From Amblyornis subalaris (lineage: Eukaryota; Chordata; Aves; Passeriformes; Ptilonorhynchidae), in NCBI GenBank assembly GCA_018881555.1, contig JACAXG010000032.1:1128837-1192836 (forward strand): a DNA stretch of 64,000 nucleotides. The letters are read 5' to 3'. Below, piece by piece: positions 41,921-53,800 of this stretch (position 1 is its first letter; each line of letters starts with the position of its first letter). The translations under genes and the position numbers were made by a program. The notes beneath the pieces are model-generated. The model worked only from the letters and a program-made list of their open reading frames with translations. It had not been told where the DNA came from and did not search any database.

Positions 41921-43055
41921 GTGAGCTCGGGAGTGTGCTCGGGAGCCAGATAACTTCTTAAAATTGTTGTTTTCGGCCATTGCTAGAAGATCTGACAGCC
42001 TGAAGTTGTTGCACTTGGTTGGAAAGTCGTGTTTCAGTTCCGGCGGTTTTCTGTGCATTTGAGAGTAATGTCGATATTCAGATCCTCCCTTCTTTTTTTT
42101 TTTTTAATATTATTGTGGGCCTGCTGCTAGCAACAACGACAATAATTTATTAAAAAGCAGGTTAATGAACTCCGATGGAAGAGGAACAAAACCTTCTTTC
42201 ACATCTTATTTTTAATTGACCAAATTTGCACCCAATTAAGACAGCAGAAGCATTTGTTATGGGGTGGTATCAGGTGGGCTTCCCATTGATTTTTTTGCTG
42301 ATACAGCAAATTTTGTGGGACTGGATTAAATGGTTCAGCTGAAACAACGAATAGACAGCCAGCCTCAGAAAGAAAAGCCTTTAAATTGCATTTTATACAA
42401 ATAATTGGAAGTGCTTATTCACCATAAAATAGCTGTAGAGCACCACCCTGTGGGGATTGACATTCTTGGGGTTTCAAGTTGTTTATCATTCCACATTTGC
42501 AGTCTTACCACAAATAATTAGGTATTCACTTAGCTTTTCCTGTGTGCAGCCATCAGTGATTTTTATAGAGGGCAGGGTGGTCTCTCACACAGTGCTGGTA
42601 ACTTGAAGAGGCTCTGGCCTGAAGCCCACCCTGTGCTGCATTCAGTATAGTACCAGCTCTCAGGAAGTAACACAGTTGTTCCCATTGTGATTCCCTCTCC
42701 TTCTCATCTCCTTCCACCCAGCACCCGGGGAGCAGAGGGAAGACTGTTCCACATTTGATTTTGCCAGGCAGGAGGAGGTTTCATAACTTAGCCCATCTCA
42801 ACAGCTGCTGGTGCCAAAAGGAACCCAGAAACAACATCTGAGGAGTTATCTGAAAGGCTCCTGCAGTGAGACCCTCTGCCAGAGCAAACCAGGCACACAG
42901 CAGTCGACTCCTGAGGCAAGGGAAACAAACAGTAATTTTTAAAACCATTTGCTGTCTTTCATTACTGAGATTTTTCCCACTGCACATAAGTGNGCCTGCA
43001 TTCATGCCAGGTTTTTTCAGTTTGTTGTGGTGTTGTTTTTTTTTTTCCAGAGAAA

Positions 43056-43193
43056 ATGTTTGCAGCCTATTTTGATTGCCCAGGAGGCCCAGAAAACCTC
43101 TATATGAAAGAAGTGATGAAACCACAACCAGGAGAAGGAGAAGTTCTTGTGAGGGTCTCTGCCAGTGCTCTGAATAGGGCTGATTTACTCCAG
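43056..43193 (+). CDS. TP53I3: TP53I3 coding exon 1
   Basis: The exon starts at 43,051 after ttttccag; the ATG is five bases in. Forty-six codons end [11 protein letters not shown], then gtatgt. The N-terminal GroES-like fold begins here. Confidence 0.95.
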
Positions 43194-46100
43194 GTATGTG
43201 TATATTAAGCAGACTTATGCACTTAAAAACAATACTGATTTTTCAAGCCCCTCTCTGAAATCTTGACACATCTGAAGAGTTAAAAAAGGTTGGACTTGGT
43301 GAGCATTTGGATGGGAGAGTTCACAGGGATGAAAGACAACATGTTTGTTGATTCAGCAGATGTTTTTATCTGAGTCAGTGCAGTGCTGGGCTGGCGTGGA
43401 AAGGCAGCTGCCTCTCAACAAAACACGTAAAACTAAAGCTCTAGTCTTTCTAGATGCTTAAACCCTTCTCTGGGCATTTGAGATGAACAGAAAATGTTCC
43501 AATGGCACGCTTCCAGTGGGAGAAAATTATTCTAATTCACATTCAAATTATTAAGTTTGAGCTGCAAGCCATGCGCTGCAAATAGAGACCATAGTACCTC
43601 CCCAATGGAGATTGGCCTGGACAAAGGGGACTCACAAAAATTTGAATTTATTCTTATTTTAAGAATAAAACATACTTAGGGAGCAAGAACTGTTTCCAGA
43701 GGATAGAAGATCCTCAAATTACTGGAACATTTGCACAGAGCAAAACCAGGATTAAATAAACAGGAATTTAGGCTGGAGACATGCAAATGAAATATTGCAG
43801 GTCATTACACTCATTGATGTTTGGCTTTTCCTTTCTTGCCCTCTCTTTTTTTTCTTTATTTCAGAGGAGAGGGAAGTACCCTCCCCCCAAAGGAGCAAGT
43901 GATATTTTAGGCCTGGAAGCAGCTGGGAGCGTGGCTGGGCTGGGTCCTGGCTGCTCGGGCCGCTGGAAGGTGGGCGATGCAGTGATGGCTCTGCTCTCCG
44001 GGGGAGGACAGGCACAATATGTGACGGTGCCCGAAGGCCACCTGATGCCAATTCCCAAAGATATGACATTTCTTCAGGCTGCAGCCATTCCCGAAGCCTG
44101 GCTAACAGCATTTCAGCTGCTCCATTTCATAGGTGAGAAGTGTATTTGCCCATCTATCCCACCAAAACAGCTCGTCTTCCTTCCTGTTACAAAATCCTCT
44201 CTTTGTTGCCTCCATCTGAATTTGTTTGCCTTCAAAGAACCTTTTCTCTGTCACTTCATTCCCAGGGGCCAGACTCTGGTATGCCAGACACAAATCTGAA
44301 ATCTTGGCCCCCTCTCCCTGNGGCCAACTGACTCTGCTGACTGCGTATTTGCAAGCAAGGATATGGAAAGATGATCGGTTTTCTTTTCTTCTGTATTTCT
44401 CAGCTTGAATCACTGAATAGTTTGGGTTGAAAAGGACCTTAAGGATCACCTAGTTCCAACCGCCCTGCCATGGACAGGGACACCTTCCATTAAGCTTAAA
44501 TCCTGAAATTATTCCCATGTTCTCCACACACCTGAAAACACATCCTACTTCTAAGGATTTGACTTCACTGCATGCATGACCATATCATGAACTTTATCAC
44601 TAATTGCCTGTGGATCTACAGCAGGCAACACCTTGTACCTTGTTTAACAGAGACGTTAATTGTTGGTAAAATCAGCTCTGAGCTGGTTTAAAGCAGACAA
44701 GCTCACAGTTCTCATTTTGAAAATACACTGCCAAGGCACTAACAGTAGCACTTGCCAGGGTTTTACTCAGGTGAGAAATATCCTTTCTATTGTTGATTTC
44801 TCAGTGTGAACATCTTCCAAATGTGTTTTCTACTGGTGGAATAAAAAGGCTATGACTGCACTCATTTAAGCACCTTGGTCACGGATGGCCAGAACAGCAA
44901 GGGGCCAAGATAAAGCCATCACTGAGGATGATATGATGATGTCCTGTCAGTACACACTGTGACCTCTGCTACTTCTGGATTTGTCTCTTTTATGAAGGAT
45001 AGGAAGATGTAAACAAAGCCCACACAAGGGCATCTCTTTCTTCCTCCTCTTCAGTATTTTCCATGCTGCTCATGTTTTAATCCAAAGATGGTGCCCCAAG
45101 GGTGACCACTTTCCTTATGCCCTCCTCCAGGTAAAGTACAGGAGGGGGAGAGAGTGCTGATCCACGCTGGAGCCAGCGGGGTTGGCCTGGCAGCCATTCA
45201 GCTGGTGAGACTGGCAAAGGCTATTCCCATTGTGACAGCAGGAACTCAGGAGAAACTGGAAGCAACAGCAAAAGCTGGTGCAGCTGCAGGGTTCAACTAC
45301 AAAAAAGAAGACTTTAGTGAAAAGGTCTTGGAGTTCACCCAAGGTAAGAACCTCTCTCTGAAAGTGTGATTGAACCTCCCAACGTGTGGACATGCACTCA
45401 GTTTCGAGCAGACAGCAGTGACCGTGTAAGCATAACCTGACATCCTGTTCATCCCAGACTGGGCCTTTCCTTAGTTTAATTGTGCTGTTTTCTGCATGGG
45501 CTCTCTTTGTCTGTGTTCATTTGGGGCATAAATATCATGCCCTTGTTATTGTTGCTTCCACAAGAAACTGTGGGACCAAATCCTCTCACTTCATGTTTGC
45601 ATCATCACAGAACCTCAGAATGGCCTAGGTTGGAAGGCACCGTAGAGATCAGCTCGTTCCAAACTCCCTGCCATGGACAGGGACACCTTTCACTAGACCA
45701 GGTTGCTCAGAGCCCCATCCAGCCTGGCCTTGAACATTTCCAGGGATGTGGCAGCCACAGCTTCTCTGGGCAACCTGTGCCAGGGCCTCACCACATTTAA
45801 TTCCTGAACTGTTAGAAAAATAATCTTTTGTAAGCATTTGGGGTGGTTTATGCCCAAGTCTGCTTAAGGGTACCTATGATGATTCTTTCTTTGTGCCTGA
45901 TTCAATAATTCCTTACAAATCATTGTGCCAATTCTTAATTTCAGTAGAAAGTTTTAAATAAGAATTGTAGGGTCGATTCTGTACCTATAAAGAACAAGGT
46001 TTTAGTTTTGCCTGAAATTATCCCACCCTTAATGCAGCTTGACTACATTGTGAAATCTCTTCTGTTTCTACTTGAGGTTCTGGAGTAGATATTATTTTAG

Positions 46101-47219
46101 ATTGTGTTGGAGGCTCACACTGGGAGAAGAATCTCAACTGTCTGAGTACTGATGGCCGGTGGATTGTTTATGGACTGCTGAGTGGAGGTGAAGTCCATGG
46201 GGATTTGCTGGCAAGGCTGCTTTCCAAACGAGCCAGCATCCACACAAGCCTCTTACGGTCCCGAGACAAGGAGGCAAGTAGTGGCTATTAGCAGNGTATG
46301 CAGTTTGATCTTACAATCAGTGATAGTTTTGAGAGCTTTCTTTTAAAAAAACAGTGTTAAACATACTCTTGCCCAAAAAAGCCTCACCTTGAACTGTTAC
46401 TACATACTTTGGAAAATGTCACAAAATTGTTACTGTGTCCTTTTTCTGTTTTTATCAAATTCCTCCCTGAATCAGAGGAAAGACACCCAGGACTTCTTAA
46501 TGTACTTCATGAGTACCATAATTCAGAGATTTGGGCTAAGAATAAATCGTGATCAGGCCACTTGATCAAGTCTGGGGAAAATAAAAACCTCTATTAGGTC
46601 ACTTTTCAAAGTAGAAACCAAGGCCATTTGGATGTCCAATTACCAAGGAAAACTCACTTTATGTAGAAAATTCTCAGATATGACTGTAAAAGGCAGTGCA
46701 GAGCCCTAGGAGATTCTGTTCATGGTTTAAGACAGAATATTCTCAAGAACTTTATCAGTTTGAATTTAAATGGTTCTGCACTGAGCTTACGCTACTTTCT
46801 TGGTGAATTTAGCGCAGTTAAAATGTAAAAAAATCTAAAAGCTTTCTCCTTGTTTCTAATTTAGACCTGTCAGGTGTTTGTAGCTCCATCTCACTGTGAG
46901 AATGTCAGAAAGTGCCTCCTGGAGGGCGGTGTACACTTTGTACGCCGTGCTCAGGGACACCTCGGTGAGCGAAAGGACTGTAAATAACCTTCAAGGTGCT
47001 CTTTTTCCGCAGTACAAGGAGCGGCTGGTGAGAGCCTTCACAGAGGACGTGCTACCCCATTTTTCCGAAGGGACTACCCCGCGTCTCCAGCCCCTCGTGG
47101 ACAGCGTTTACCCCCTGCACGCCATCGCTGAGGCACACAGGGCTATGGAGGAAAACAAGAACATCGGCAAGATCGTCATCGAAATACCCGTTTGCTTCAA
47201 GAAAGGGCCGCTACAGTAG
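43056..47219 (+). CDS. TP53I3: Quinone oxidoreductase PIG3 (tumor protein p53 inducible protein 3), five coding exons
   Basis: TP53I3/PIG3 is an NADPH-dependent quinone oxidoreductase of the zinc-free MDR family, linked in mammals to p53-dependent oxidative stress and DNA-damage responses. Coding exons at 43,056-43,193, 43,865-44,132, 45,131-45,343, 46,077-46,273 and 47,013-47,219 join to 340 residues (332 in human). The N-terminal [20 protein letters not shown] is the family start and sits just after an acceptor. Later landmarks are [34 protein letters not shown] and the nucleotide-binding loop [14 protein letters not shown] (about residues 147-160). No zinc-ligand Cys set is visible. The C-terminus has about eight extra residues after the usual [10 protein letters not shown] end. 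Intron 4 uses a GC donor. The order ITSN2...PFN4-TP53I3-SF3B6 matches mammals. Confidence 0.95.
43865..44132 (+). CDS. TP53I3: TP53I3 coding exon 2
   Basis: Starts [20 protein letters not shown] and ends LLHFI plus one base of Gly before gtgaga. It encodes most of the catalytic domain, including [13 protein letters not shown]. Confidence 0.95.
44407..44500 (-). mobile_element. CR1 3'-end scrap, antisense
   Basis: Reads GAATAGTTTGGGTTGAAAAG, GACCTTAAGGATCACC and CCATGGACAGGGACACCTTC, the antisense terminus. It lies within the TP53I3 intron after the second coding exon. Confidence 0.82.
45131..45343 (+). CDS. TP53I3: TP53I3 coding exon 3 (NADPH-binding loop)
   Basis: Reads [20 protein letters not shown] and continues to [26 protein letters not shown] is the dinucleotide-binding glycine loop. 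Acceptor ctccag and donor gtaaga bound it. Confidence 0.95.
45606..45815 (-). mobile_element. CR1 fragment, antisense
   Basis: Contains GGTTGGAAGGCACCGTAGAG, CCATGGACAGGGACACC and GGGATGTGGCAGCCACAGC landmarks. It lies in the TP53I3 intron between the third and fourth coding exons. Confidence 0.85.
46077..46273 (+). CDS. TP53I3: TP53I3 coding exon 4 (GC donor)
   Basis: Reads [20 protein letters not shown] through to [10 protein letters not shown]. It is followed by gcaagt, a GC donor with an otherwise perfect consensus (AG|GCAAGT). The next exon continues [12 protein letters not shown], so this junction is required by frame and homology. Confidence 0.92.
47013..47219 (+). CDS. TP53I3: TP53I3 coding exon 5
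   Basis: Reads [20 protein letters not shown] and ends [13 protein letters not shown] plus VCFKKGPLQ and TAG. The last residues are an extension relative to human. ATTAAA at 47,327-47,332 is a likely polyadenylation signal about 110 nt downstream. Confidence 0.94.
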   Translation, partial: YKERLVRAFTEDVLPHFSEGTTPRLQPLVDSVYPLHAIAEAHRAMEENKNIGKIVIEIPVCFKKGPLQ

Positions 47220-47379
47220 TTGCTCTGGTTCTGGGGGGGCTGCGCTTGCAGCGGTCCTGCCGCGTCTGCTCCAAGCCCGGGACCGATTCGTGTGGGCCGG
47301 GAGAAGGGGTAAAGGACGAGGCGTTTATTAAAGAGGTTCCTGTCGCAGCTCTGGCACCGCGCATCGAACGTGTGGGAAC

Positions 47380-47681
47380 GGCCGGGGCTGGGCGGGGCCG
47401 GGACCGAGGCGGGGGCGGGGCCTAAGGGGCGGGGCCGAGCAGAAAGACGGAGGCGTGGCGAGGTCACGTGGGGAGGGTTGTTCAGGCTCGCGCGCTGTCG
47501 CCTCGTGCGCGGTGTATGCCGGGATAGATCCGGTCCCGTGGGGGGGAGCGCGCGGTGCAGGCTGGGATAGATCCGGGTCTGCCGCTGATCGCTGCGGGTC
47601 CTCGCCGCCGTCTCCGCTCCAGGCTCCTTTCCTGCCGGTGTTTCTGTCCTAGGCCGCGGCCTCCACCTTCTGCCCGCCGCC
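47380..47681. promoter_or_regulatory. SF3B6: CpG-island promoter and 5' UTR of SF3B6
   Basis: Strongly CpG-rich. It carries two GC boxes (GGGGCGGGG near 47,412 and 47,427), an E-box CACGTG at 47,465-47,470, and the 13-mer GGGATAGATCCGG twice (47,521-47,533 and 47,564-47,576). A pyrimidine-rich CTCCTTTCC stretch precedes the start codon, as in many housekeeping 5' UTRs. There is no TATA box. Only 462 bp separate the TP53I3 stop from the SF3B6 start codon, so the promoter begins within or just after the TP53I3 3' UTR. Confidence 0.8.
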
Positions 47682-47711
47682 ATGGCGATGCAAGCAGCCA
47701 AACGAGCCAAC
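47682..47711 (+). CDS. SF3B6: SF3B6 coding exon 1
   Basis: Ten codons, [10 protein letters not shown], then donor gtgagt. The short first coding exon inside the CpG island is typical of this gene. Confidence 0.98.
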
Positions 47712-50700
47712 GTGAGTGCACTGCCCTGCCCCGTCGAGCCCCGCCGCAGCCCCCGGGCCGGGCTGGGCTGGGCTCCGGCGCTGTCCCGCTCCGGGCGTCC
47801 CGCTGGTCTGACGGGAATGCTGCAGGGGGGTGGCACTGGGTGATGTTTAAGGCCCCTTCCAGCCCCAGCCGTGCCATGGTTCTGTGACTCCATAATTTAT
47901 CCCGTAGGCTGCTAGGTTTAAGGTTTGCAGTACGTGCCCTGGGTCTAACACACTGCTTGTCCTTCCCCCATCAGATCCGGCTCCCTCCGGAGGTCAANCG
48001 GATCCTGTACATCAGGAACCTGCCGTACAAAATCACGGCCGAGGAGATGTACGACATTTTTGGGAANTACGGGCCCATCCGGCAGATCAGAGTGTGAGTA
48101 TTTCCAATTCCTTTGGACCGTGAAGCACCGTTTCACGTGCTCCAGAGTCTGTTCTTGCCGCAGTGGTGACAGCTGGGTTCCACAGCTGGAAAGGTTCAAT
48201 GCCCTGGAGCAGCGCCCCGACTGCTAGAGATGATGATGCTCTTACATGTGAATTTGCTGGAAAACGATACTGCTGGGAGGTGGGGGGAAGGAGCTTGAAT
48301 TTAACGTGAACTTGGGAAAGTTGGTAAAATATGACAAACTCGTTCACTTGTGTAAGTTTTGAATACAGCTAAGATTTTACCTTGATTTGGGGTAAAAATA
48401 AGAAAGGCAGAAGCTGAACACAACCAGTTTTCCTGTTTAATGAGTATCAGATACTTAACCAGTGGGAAAACAGGGCTGTTGCTCTTGCTTGACCTGTGAA
48501 CTAGAAACAAATACCAGCAGCAACCCCTGTGTGCCAGAGGCAGGACGTACTTGGGCCATATGGGGTCTGGATAGTGGAGATGTCACTGTGACTTTGTTCT
48601 AAAATGCATGGAGATTGTACATGTCTACAGCAACTCTGAGGTTCTTCCCCTGGTTAGTTCAAATGTTGAGGATCTGAGCTTTGATTATCACTGAAGGGTT
48701 TGTGTTGGAAGGGCCTGTAAAGATCATCTTGTTCCACTCCCTGCTAGGGGCAGGGACACCTTCCACTAGACCAGGTTGCTCTAAGCCCTGTCCAACTTGG
48801 CCTTGAGCACTTCCAGGGGCAGCCACAGCTTCTCTGGGCAACCTGTTTGATTGCTCATGGTGTAGAGTAAAGTCAGTTTTACAGAGGTGCCCTCAGTAAG
48901 CAAAGGACACCGAGGGGGCACGTGCTGCTGGTGCTGTGCTGGGATGTGCAGCTTCGTGCTTTGCTGGGACGTGCTCCTGCAGGGAAGTGCAGCAGATGTG
49001 ACTGGAGAAGTGGCTGAGGGAACAAGGGGCAGCGTAAACACTGCCTGACTAAATAGGTAGAATTCTTTGCTAGTGAGCATAAGGGAGAGCCAGTACTTAA
49101 AATTTCTGAAAAGATGTGGGCTGGAACAGCATGGCAGTGGGACACAAAGAATTNGGACATAGGCTTCCCATTGGAGTGATGCACTGGTGTGTGCATCCAG
49201 TGGTTGCGCAGAACACTGATTCACATTGTTTCCCNCAGAAATCCCAGCATCATCAGGGACAAGGCGTAGTGTGTAAGCCCCTTTGTAATGGCTTTTGTGC
49301 TTTGCACAGTTTTTATCCCATTCTCCTCACTTCTGTGCATATCCCAGTGTGGATATGTGTGATACCATTTGTTTTCTGGAGTTTTCAGAAGCACCTTAGA
49401 GCCAGGTGTGCTGATTATTAAGTCTCTCTGTCTGTCTTTTAGTCAAGACCTTTGGGATCTGTAAACTCTGCGTCCCTCCAGGCTCATTATTGTTATGTGC
49501 CCAGACATGTGTCCCATCCCTCGGGCAAAGGGAGTGGAATTGGTGCTCCAGTGGGCAATGGCTGTGCCTCTGCAGTGGGCTTGCACCAGCAGGGCTGTTC
49601 TGACTCTCTTAAATTGACTTTGTGATATGCCAGGAGCCCTGTTGCATCCTAGGGACACATTGATCCAGACAGCCACTAACTGACAGCCAGGTCTTGTAAT
49701 NTTGAATAAAACAAGCTAATTGCTATAATAAAGACTTAAATTACTTCCAGACACATGACAGTCCCGACAAAAGCTTCTGATAGTTGTTGTGGAGAAGTGC
49801 ACTTCCCTTAAGGAGCAAAATGCAGCACATTTTCCTGTTGTCTCTGACTCTGAACTGTTTGGTGTGGAAAGCAGGGATGTAGTTTAATATCTAGAAAAAA
49901 TAACAAATCAGTTTTTAGTGAAGTTGCATTATTTCATCTAATCACTGTGAAATAAATAAACTGTTTGACTAATAAAACTATTTCTTGTTCATTTTATTTA
50001 ACCTCGAATCTGCAGTGGAAACACCCCAGAGACCAGAGGAACAGCCTATGTGGTCTATGAGGACATCTTCGATGCCAAGAACGCCTGCGATCACCTCTCA
50101 GGGTTCAACGTGTGCAACAGATACCTCGTTGTTCTGTACTACAATGCAAACAGGGTACGTGCACCAGGGCTGTGGCAGTCACCTGGGAACAGAGCTATCA
50201 CTGAAAAACCCCAACATCAGTCTGTTACAGTTGCTTGGGTATTTTTAAGAAATAAATCCAAACTGTTGGAGGGAGTGGATGGGATACATCATCAGGGTTT
50301 CATCTTTCCTTGGTGATTTGTGTGCAAAAAACCTAGCTCTGCACCAAGGGTGCGAAAAAGGTGTTTGTGGGGAGTGTCCTCTGGAGAAGAGGGTGCAGAG
50401 GCCCCACAATTGCACAGCTGCAGCAGGACGTGAGATCTTGTTTATGGGTAAAAAGTCTCCAGTTTTTGATGTCCTCCCTGTCACTGATGGCATCCAGGAC
50501 CCTGTGATGTTCTCTAAGAGCAAGAATCAAACAGCGCTTTGTGTGTGTGATGGTGATGGAGTTCATAGTGATGCTGGTTGCTGGTACTGGGAAATAACTT
50601 CTCATAAGATGAGAGACTTCTTTTGTCTTCTCACAGCTTTTATTTTCCTAATTACAGGCATTCCAAAAGATGGACACAAAGAAGAAAGAAGAACAGCTTA

Positions 50701-50747
50701 AGCTTCTCAAGGAAAAATACGGAATTAACACAGACCCACCAAAATAA
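47682..50747 (+). CDS. SF3B6: Splicing factor 3B subunit 6 (SF3b14a/p14), four exons
   Basis: SF3B6 (p14) is the U2 snRNP SF3b subunit that contacts the branch-point adenosine and binds SF3B1, in the nucleus. Exons 47,682-47,711, 47,975-48,093, 50,016-50,154 and 50,658-50,747 join to 125 residues, the family's exact length. The single RRM has RNP2 LYIRNL (residues 21-26) and RNP1 RGTAYVVY (57-64). The sequence appears identical to the human protein as far as readable. Two N calls (47,998 and 48,067) fall at third codon positions of Asn-18 and Lys-41 and are probably silent. The start ATG has a GCCGCC-type Kozak context. AATAAA at 50,891-50,896 ends the mRNA. Confidence 0.98.
47826..47890 (+). 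mobile_element. CR1 3'-end scrap, sense
   Basis: Reads GGTGATGTTTAAGGCCCCTT, CCAGCCCCAGCCGTGCC and GGTTCTGTGACTC. It is a diverged CR1 terminus just inside SF3B6 intron 1, next to its CpG island. Confidence 0.7.
47975..48093 (+). CDS. SF3B6: SF3B6 coding exon 2
   Basis: Reads IRLPPEV, then [20 protein letters not shown], then YGPIRQIR. Acceptor catcag and donor gtgagt bound it. It carries RNP2 and the branch-point-contacting aromatic region, plus two single-base N calls. Confidence 0.97.
48690..48848 (-). mobile_element. CR1 fragment, antisense
   Basis: Shows GGGCCTGTAAAGATCATC, GGGGCAGGGACACCTTCCAC and CTTCTCTGGGCAACCTGTT, an antisense CR1 3' region. It lies in SF3B6 intron 2. Confidence 0.85.
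50016..50154 (+). CDS. SF3B6: SF3B6 coding exon 3
   Basis: Reads [20 protein letters not shown] and continues to [12 protein letters not shown], including RNP1. Acceptor ctgcag and donor gtacgt bound it. Confidence 0.98.
50658..50747 (+). CDS. SF3B6: SF3B6 coding exon 4
   Basis: Reads [20 protein letters not shown] then YGINTDPPK and TAA. Acceptor attacag precedes it. The 3' UTR continues about 150 nt to AATAAA at 50,891. Confidence 0.98.
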
Positions 50748-50896
50748 ATTGATCTTTTTTGGAGAACTCTTTTCAAGCCCTGCCGTCAAGTTCTTGACCT
50801 AAACATAAGAATTCTTAGCAAAGCGTAACTTTTTCTCTTAAAAATTTGATAAGCTGCAATATGAGTCTGTATATCTTCAGATTAGAACTAAATAAA

Positions 50897-53800
50897 TGTA
50901 GAACATGGGGAGATCTGCTTCAAGATTAAATCCCTCAAGAGGACATGGCCTCCCTGTGCTGTGAGGGTGACCTGGTAAAGGCTGCATTGATCTGTTTCTA
51001 GCAGGAACTTTCAAAAAGGGACTGAGCAGGTTCAGTGTTTGCCTGAACAAAGCAAACACAAGCCTATGTTTGTAACAGTTTCTTTCACAAACTGTAGAAG
51101 ATGAACGGCCTTTTCAAAGGATCCAGCCAATAAGGCAACTCCAGTCAAAGTATCTTGTTCCCAGTGATGGTACCAACTCTTATCAGCTGCAGTGAAACAA
51201 CCTTGCTCTCAGTGCCCTGCAGCAGGGCTGAACTAAAGGTGTACGAGGGCTTTGTTGTGTGTGCCAGGTTTGTACTGAGGACACTCTGAATTAGAAAACA
51301 TCTGACCAAAAGGTTTTCATTTTGATACCTGTAGTGGGCTTGTTTTCTGCTTGGAGTGGTTGAACTGTAACACATTTTCTGTACATACATTTTTAGGTGT
51401 AGCATCTGGTGGAGGAAAAACAAATTTACATTTTTTTGGTTCTTTTTTCAGCACTCAAGTCCTGTGTATAAAAATGAGTGTGATACAGAGAGTGCATAAC
51501 CAGTATCTTCTGGTAGTGGGAAAGAATAACCTTTGCCTCTGTTCTGAACCAGCTGGAAGTTGTGCGAACATCGGTAGTATCCTGCCTTGGGAGGATTTAT
51601 TTGCATGGATGTGATGTTCAACTCCCTGATCAGACAACTTCCAGTCAGTTCAGAACCTGGGCAGATGAAAACATACTATGCCTGGGATTTGTAATTTAAT
51701 TTTGTTTTTCAGTGCATTGTACTGTCATAAAGGAATGTTCCCATTTTCTGAAATGAGGATTTTTGTTGGAATCTGTCACTTATGGAACAATGCTATGTCC
51801 ATTTGGTAAAAAAATAAATGTCTACATATTTTGCTTTTCTTCATCAAGGCTTACTTCATGCTCTGCTCCTTCTGCGTGTAACCTGTCCAGGTAGNAGGAG
51901 AGTCATTCATCACCGGAGTGTTTGATGCAGCTAGGAGCTGTAGCTCATCCATCTCTGGGTATAGGAATGTCCGTCTGTGTTATGGGGTGATGGGGGGGGT
52001 GCCCAGCTCTCTCCTGGGGGAGATCCCTAGCAGCTGCCCTGTGCTGTACACTTCATGTGGCAGCTGAAAGAGGCTCACAGCAATATTCACATTTAACTCT
52101 CTGGAACCAATGACAAACTAAACATTTGTCTTTTTGCATTGAATGTCTGATCCTATTTTCTTTGTTCCTCAAAGAAGCTATTAAAAATGTATCAGAGGCC
52201 ACAAAGGAAAGTTCAGTTAATGGCTCAGGAATAGTGAGCTCCAAGCCAGCTCAGGGGGAGGCAGCCACAATGGCTCAGGTGTGATTCCAGCTTTGGGTGG
52301 ATGTTTGAAGTCCTGTCCTGTGCCTGACTGGGGAGTGTCCCACTGAAGCAGATCTGTCCTGCCTTCTCTTGCAGATGCATTTGGGATGGGAGCGAGAGCC
52401 ATGCTCAGTGTGTGCAGTAAAAAGCCTTGTCCTTGCTCTGTGGTTCTTCCATCCCTGCATCCTTCCCTTAAAATTGATGGTGCTTTTTGCAGCAGGAGGC
52501 CTTGCAGGCCACAGTAACGCCTGCTGAGGTTGGGAACAGGCACTGGGAGACTTGGAGCCTGGTAGCTGGGTTAGGTGAGCAGTCACTCCATGACCACCTC
52601 GGCTTTCAGGTCTTGCCCATCAGATTAACACAACCTGAGGGTTCTCGGGCAAAAACCACCTTGTGTTAAAAATGTTTAAGCTAATGAAATCCTACTGGAG
52701 GACTTGCTTCTGTGTGAGTATCCATAGCTTTTCAAGGGTTACAAACTGCTCTGCCCCCAAATAGTATGTCTTTTATACATATATATATATGTATATGTGC
52801 TATGTATACACATTCCTTTACTGAACACTGGGATAATTGGAATCATTTGCACCAACTGCTGGGCATTGAGAAGGCTCCTTGCTGTAACAGGAACTGGAGG
52901 TGCTTGTTACCATGCTGGATTTATGGTTCCAATAAATAATAAACACTGATAATAAATGCCAGACTGCCAATAATGGTGCTGCGTGCTGCCAGCCTTGTTT
53001 AAAATCATATGCAAATANCACATTGCTTCTGTCAATAGCAGAGAGCATGGTGCTTGCACTGCAGTGTCTGTTTTGATGAGGATTTGATGCTGTTTGAAAA
53101 ACATACATAAAAAGCAATTCTTTAGGGTAATAAGATTAATAAAAATTCCTTCAATGAATCCTCAAGATCAGCAGCTTTTGATTTCTCTGAGAGCTCAGCT
53201 GCCGCTTTTCATTAAATATTCCATTTCATACTTCTTCTTCCAGTGCCTGTTCAGGGCTTTCAATGTCCCTGCACATGTAAAATGAAATAATAATTTGTAC
53301 CTGCAAGACAGGGGGAATGGAAATGGAATGCCCGGAGGATTGTTTTGATGAGATCTGCTCAAGATTTTGTTTGAAATGTAATATCAAAGACCAGGGAAAT
53401 GAGTTCAGCTCTATGAATGGCAGAGGGGCAGAAAATAAAGCAGATGTTACCAGCCTCGCACTCTGCATCTGTGCTGGTTTTGTGTGTGCTCACTTCCCGT
53501 TTAATTTTTCAGGAAGTAGGGCATGAAATTAAGACTGGAAGGTCATTCTTTTTCCATTGATGCTGTTTAGAAATTAGTAACAAGAGCATATCTGATTACA
53601 CAGGCAATGACAGTAAATTTTTTCCAATCTATTATATAGGGGTAATAATTATATGTACTGTGTTGATCGATGATACAATTAAATAAATTAACGCATTTGC
53701 AGTCGAATAAAGAGCTGAAGATTACATTTTCTTGAAGACTTAATTTCCCTAAGTATCACAAAGAGCAATTAGTTTTCCTTTCAGATTTTTTCCTTTTAAT

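Noticed and set aside
47108..47893. A 261-codon minus-strand frame over the TP53I3 last exon and SF3B6 promoter
   Set aside because: It is a shadow of GC-rich, stop-poor sequence: Arg/Pro/Ala-rich, crosses a CpG island and a CR1 scrap, and opposes two well-supported genes.
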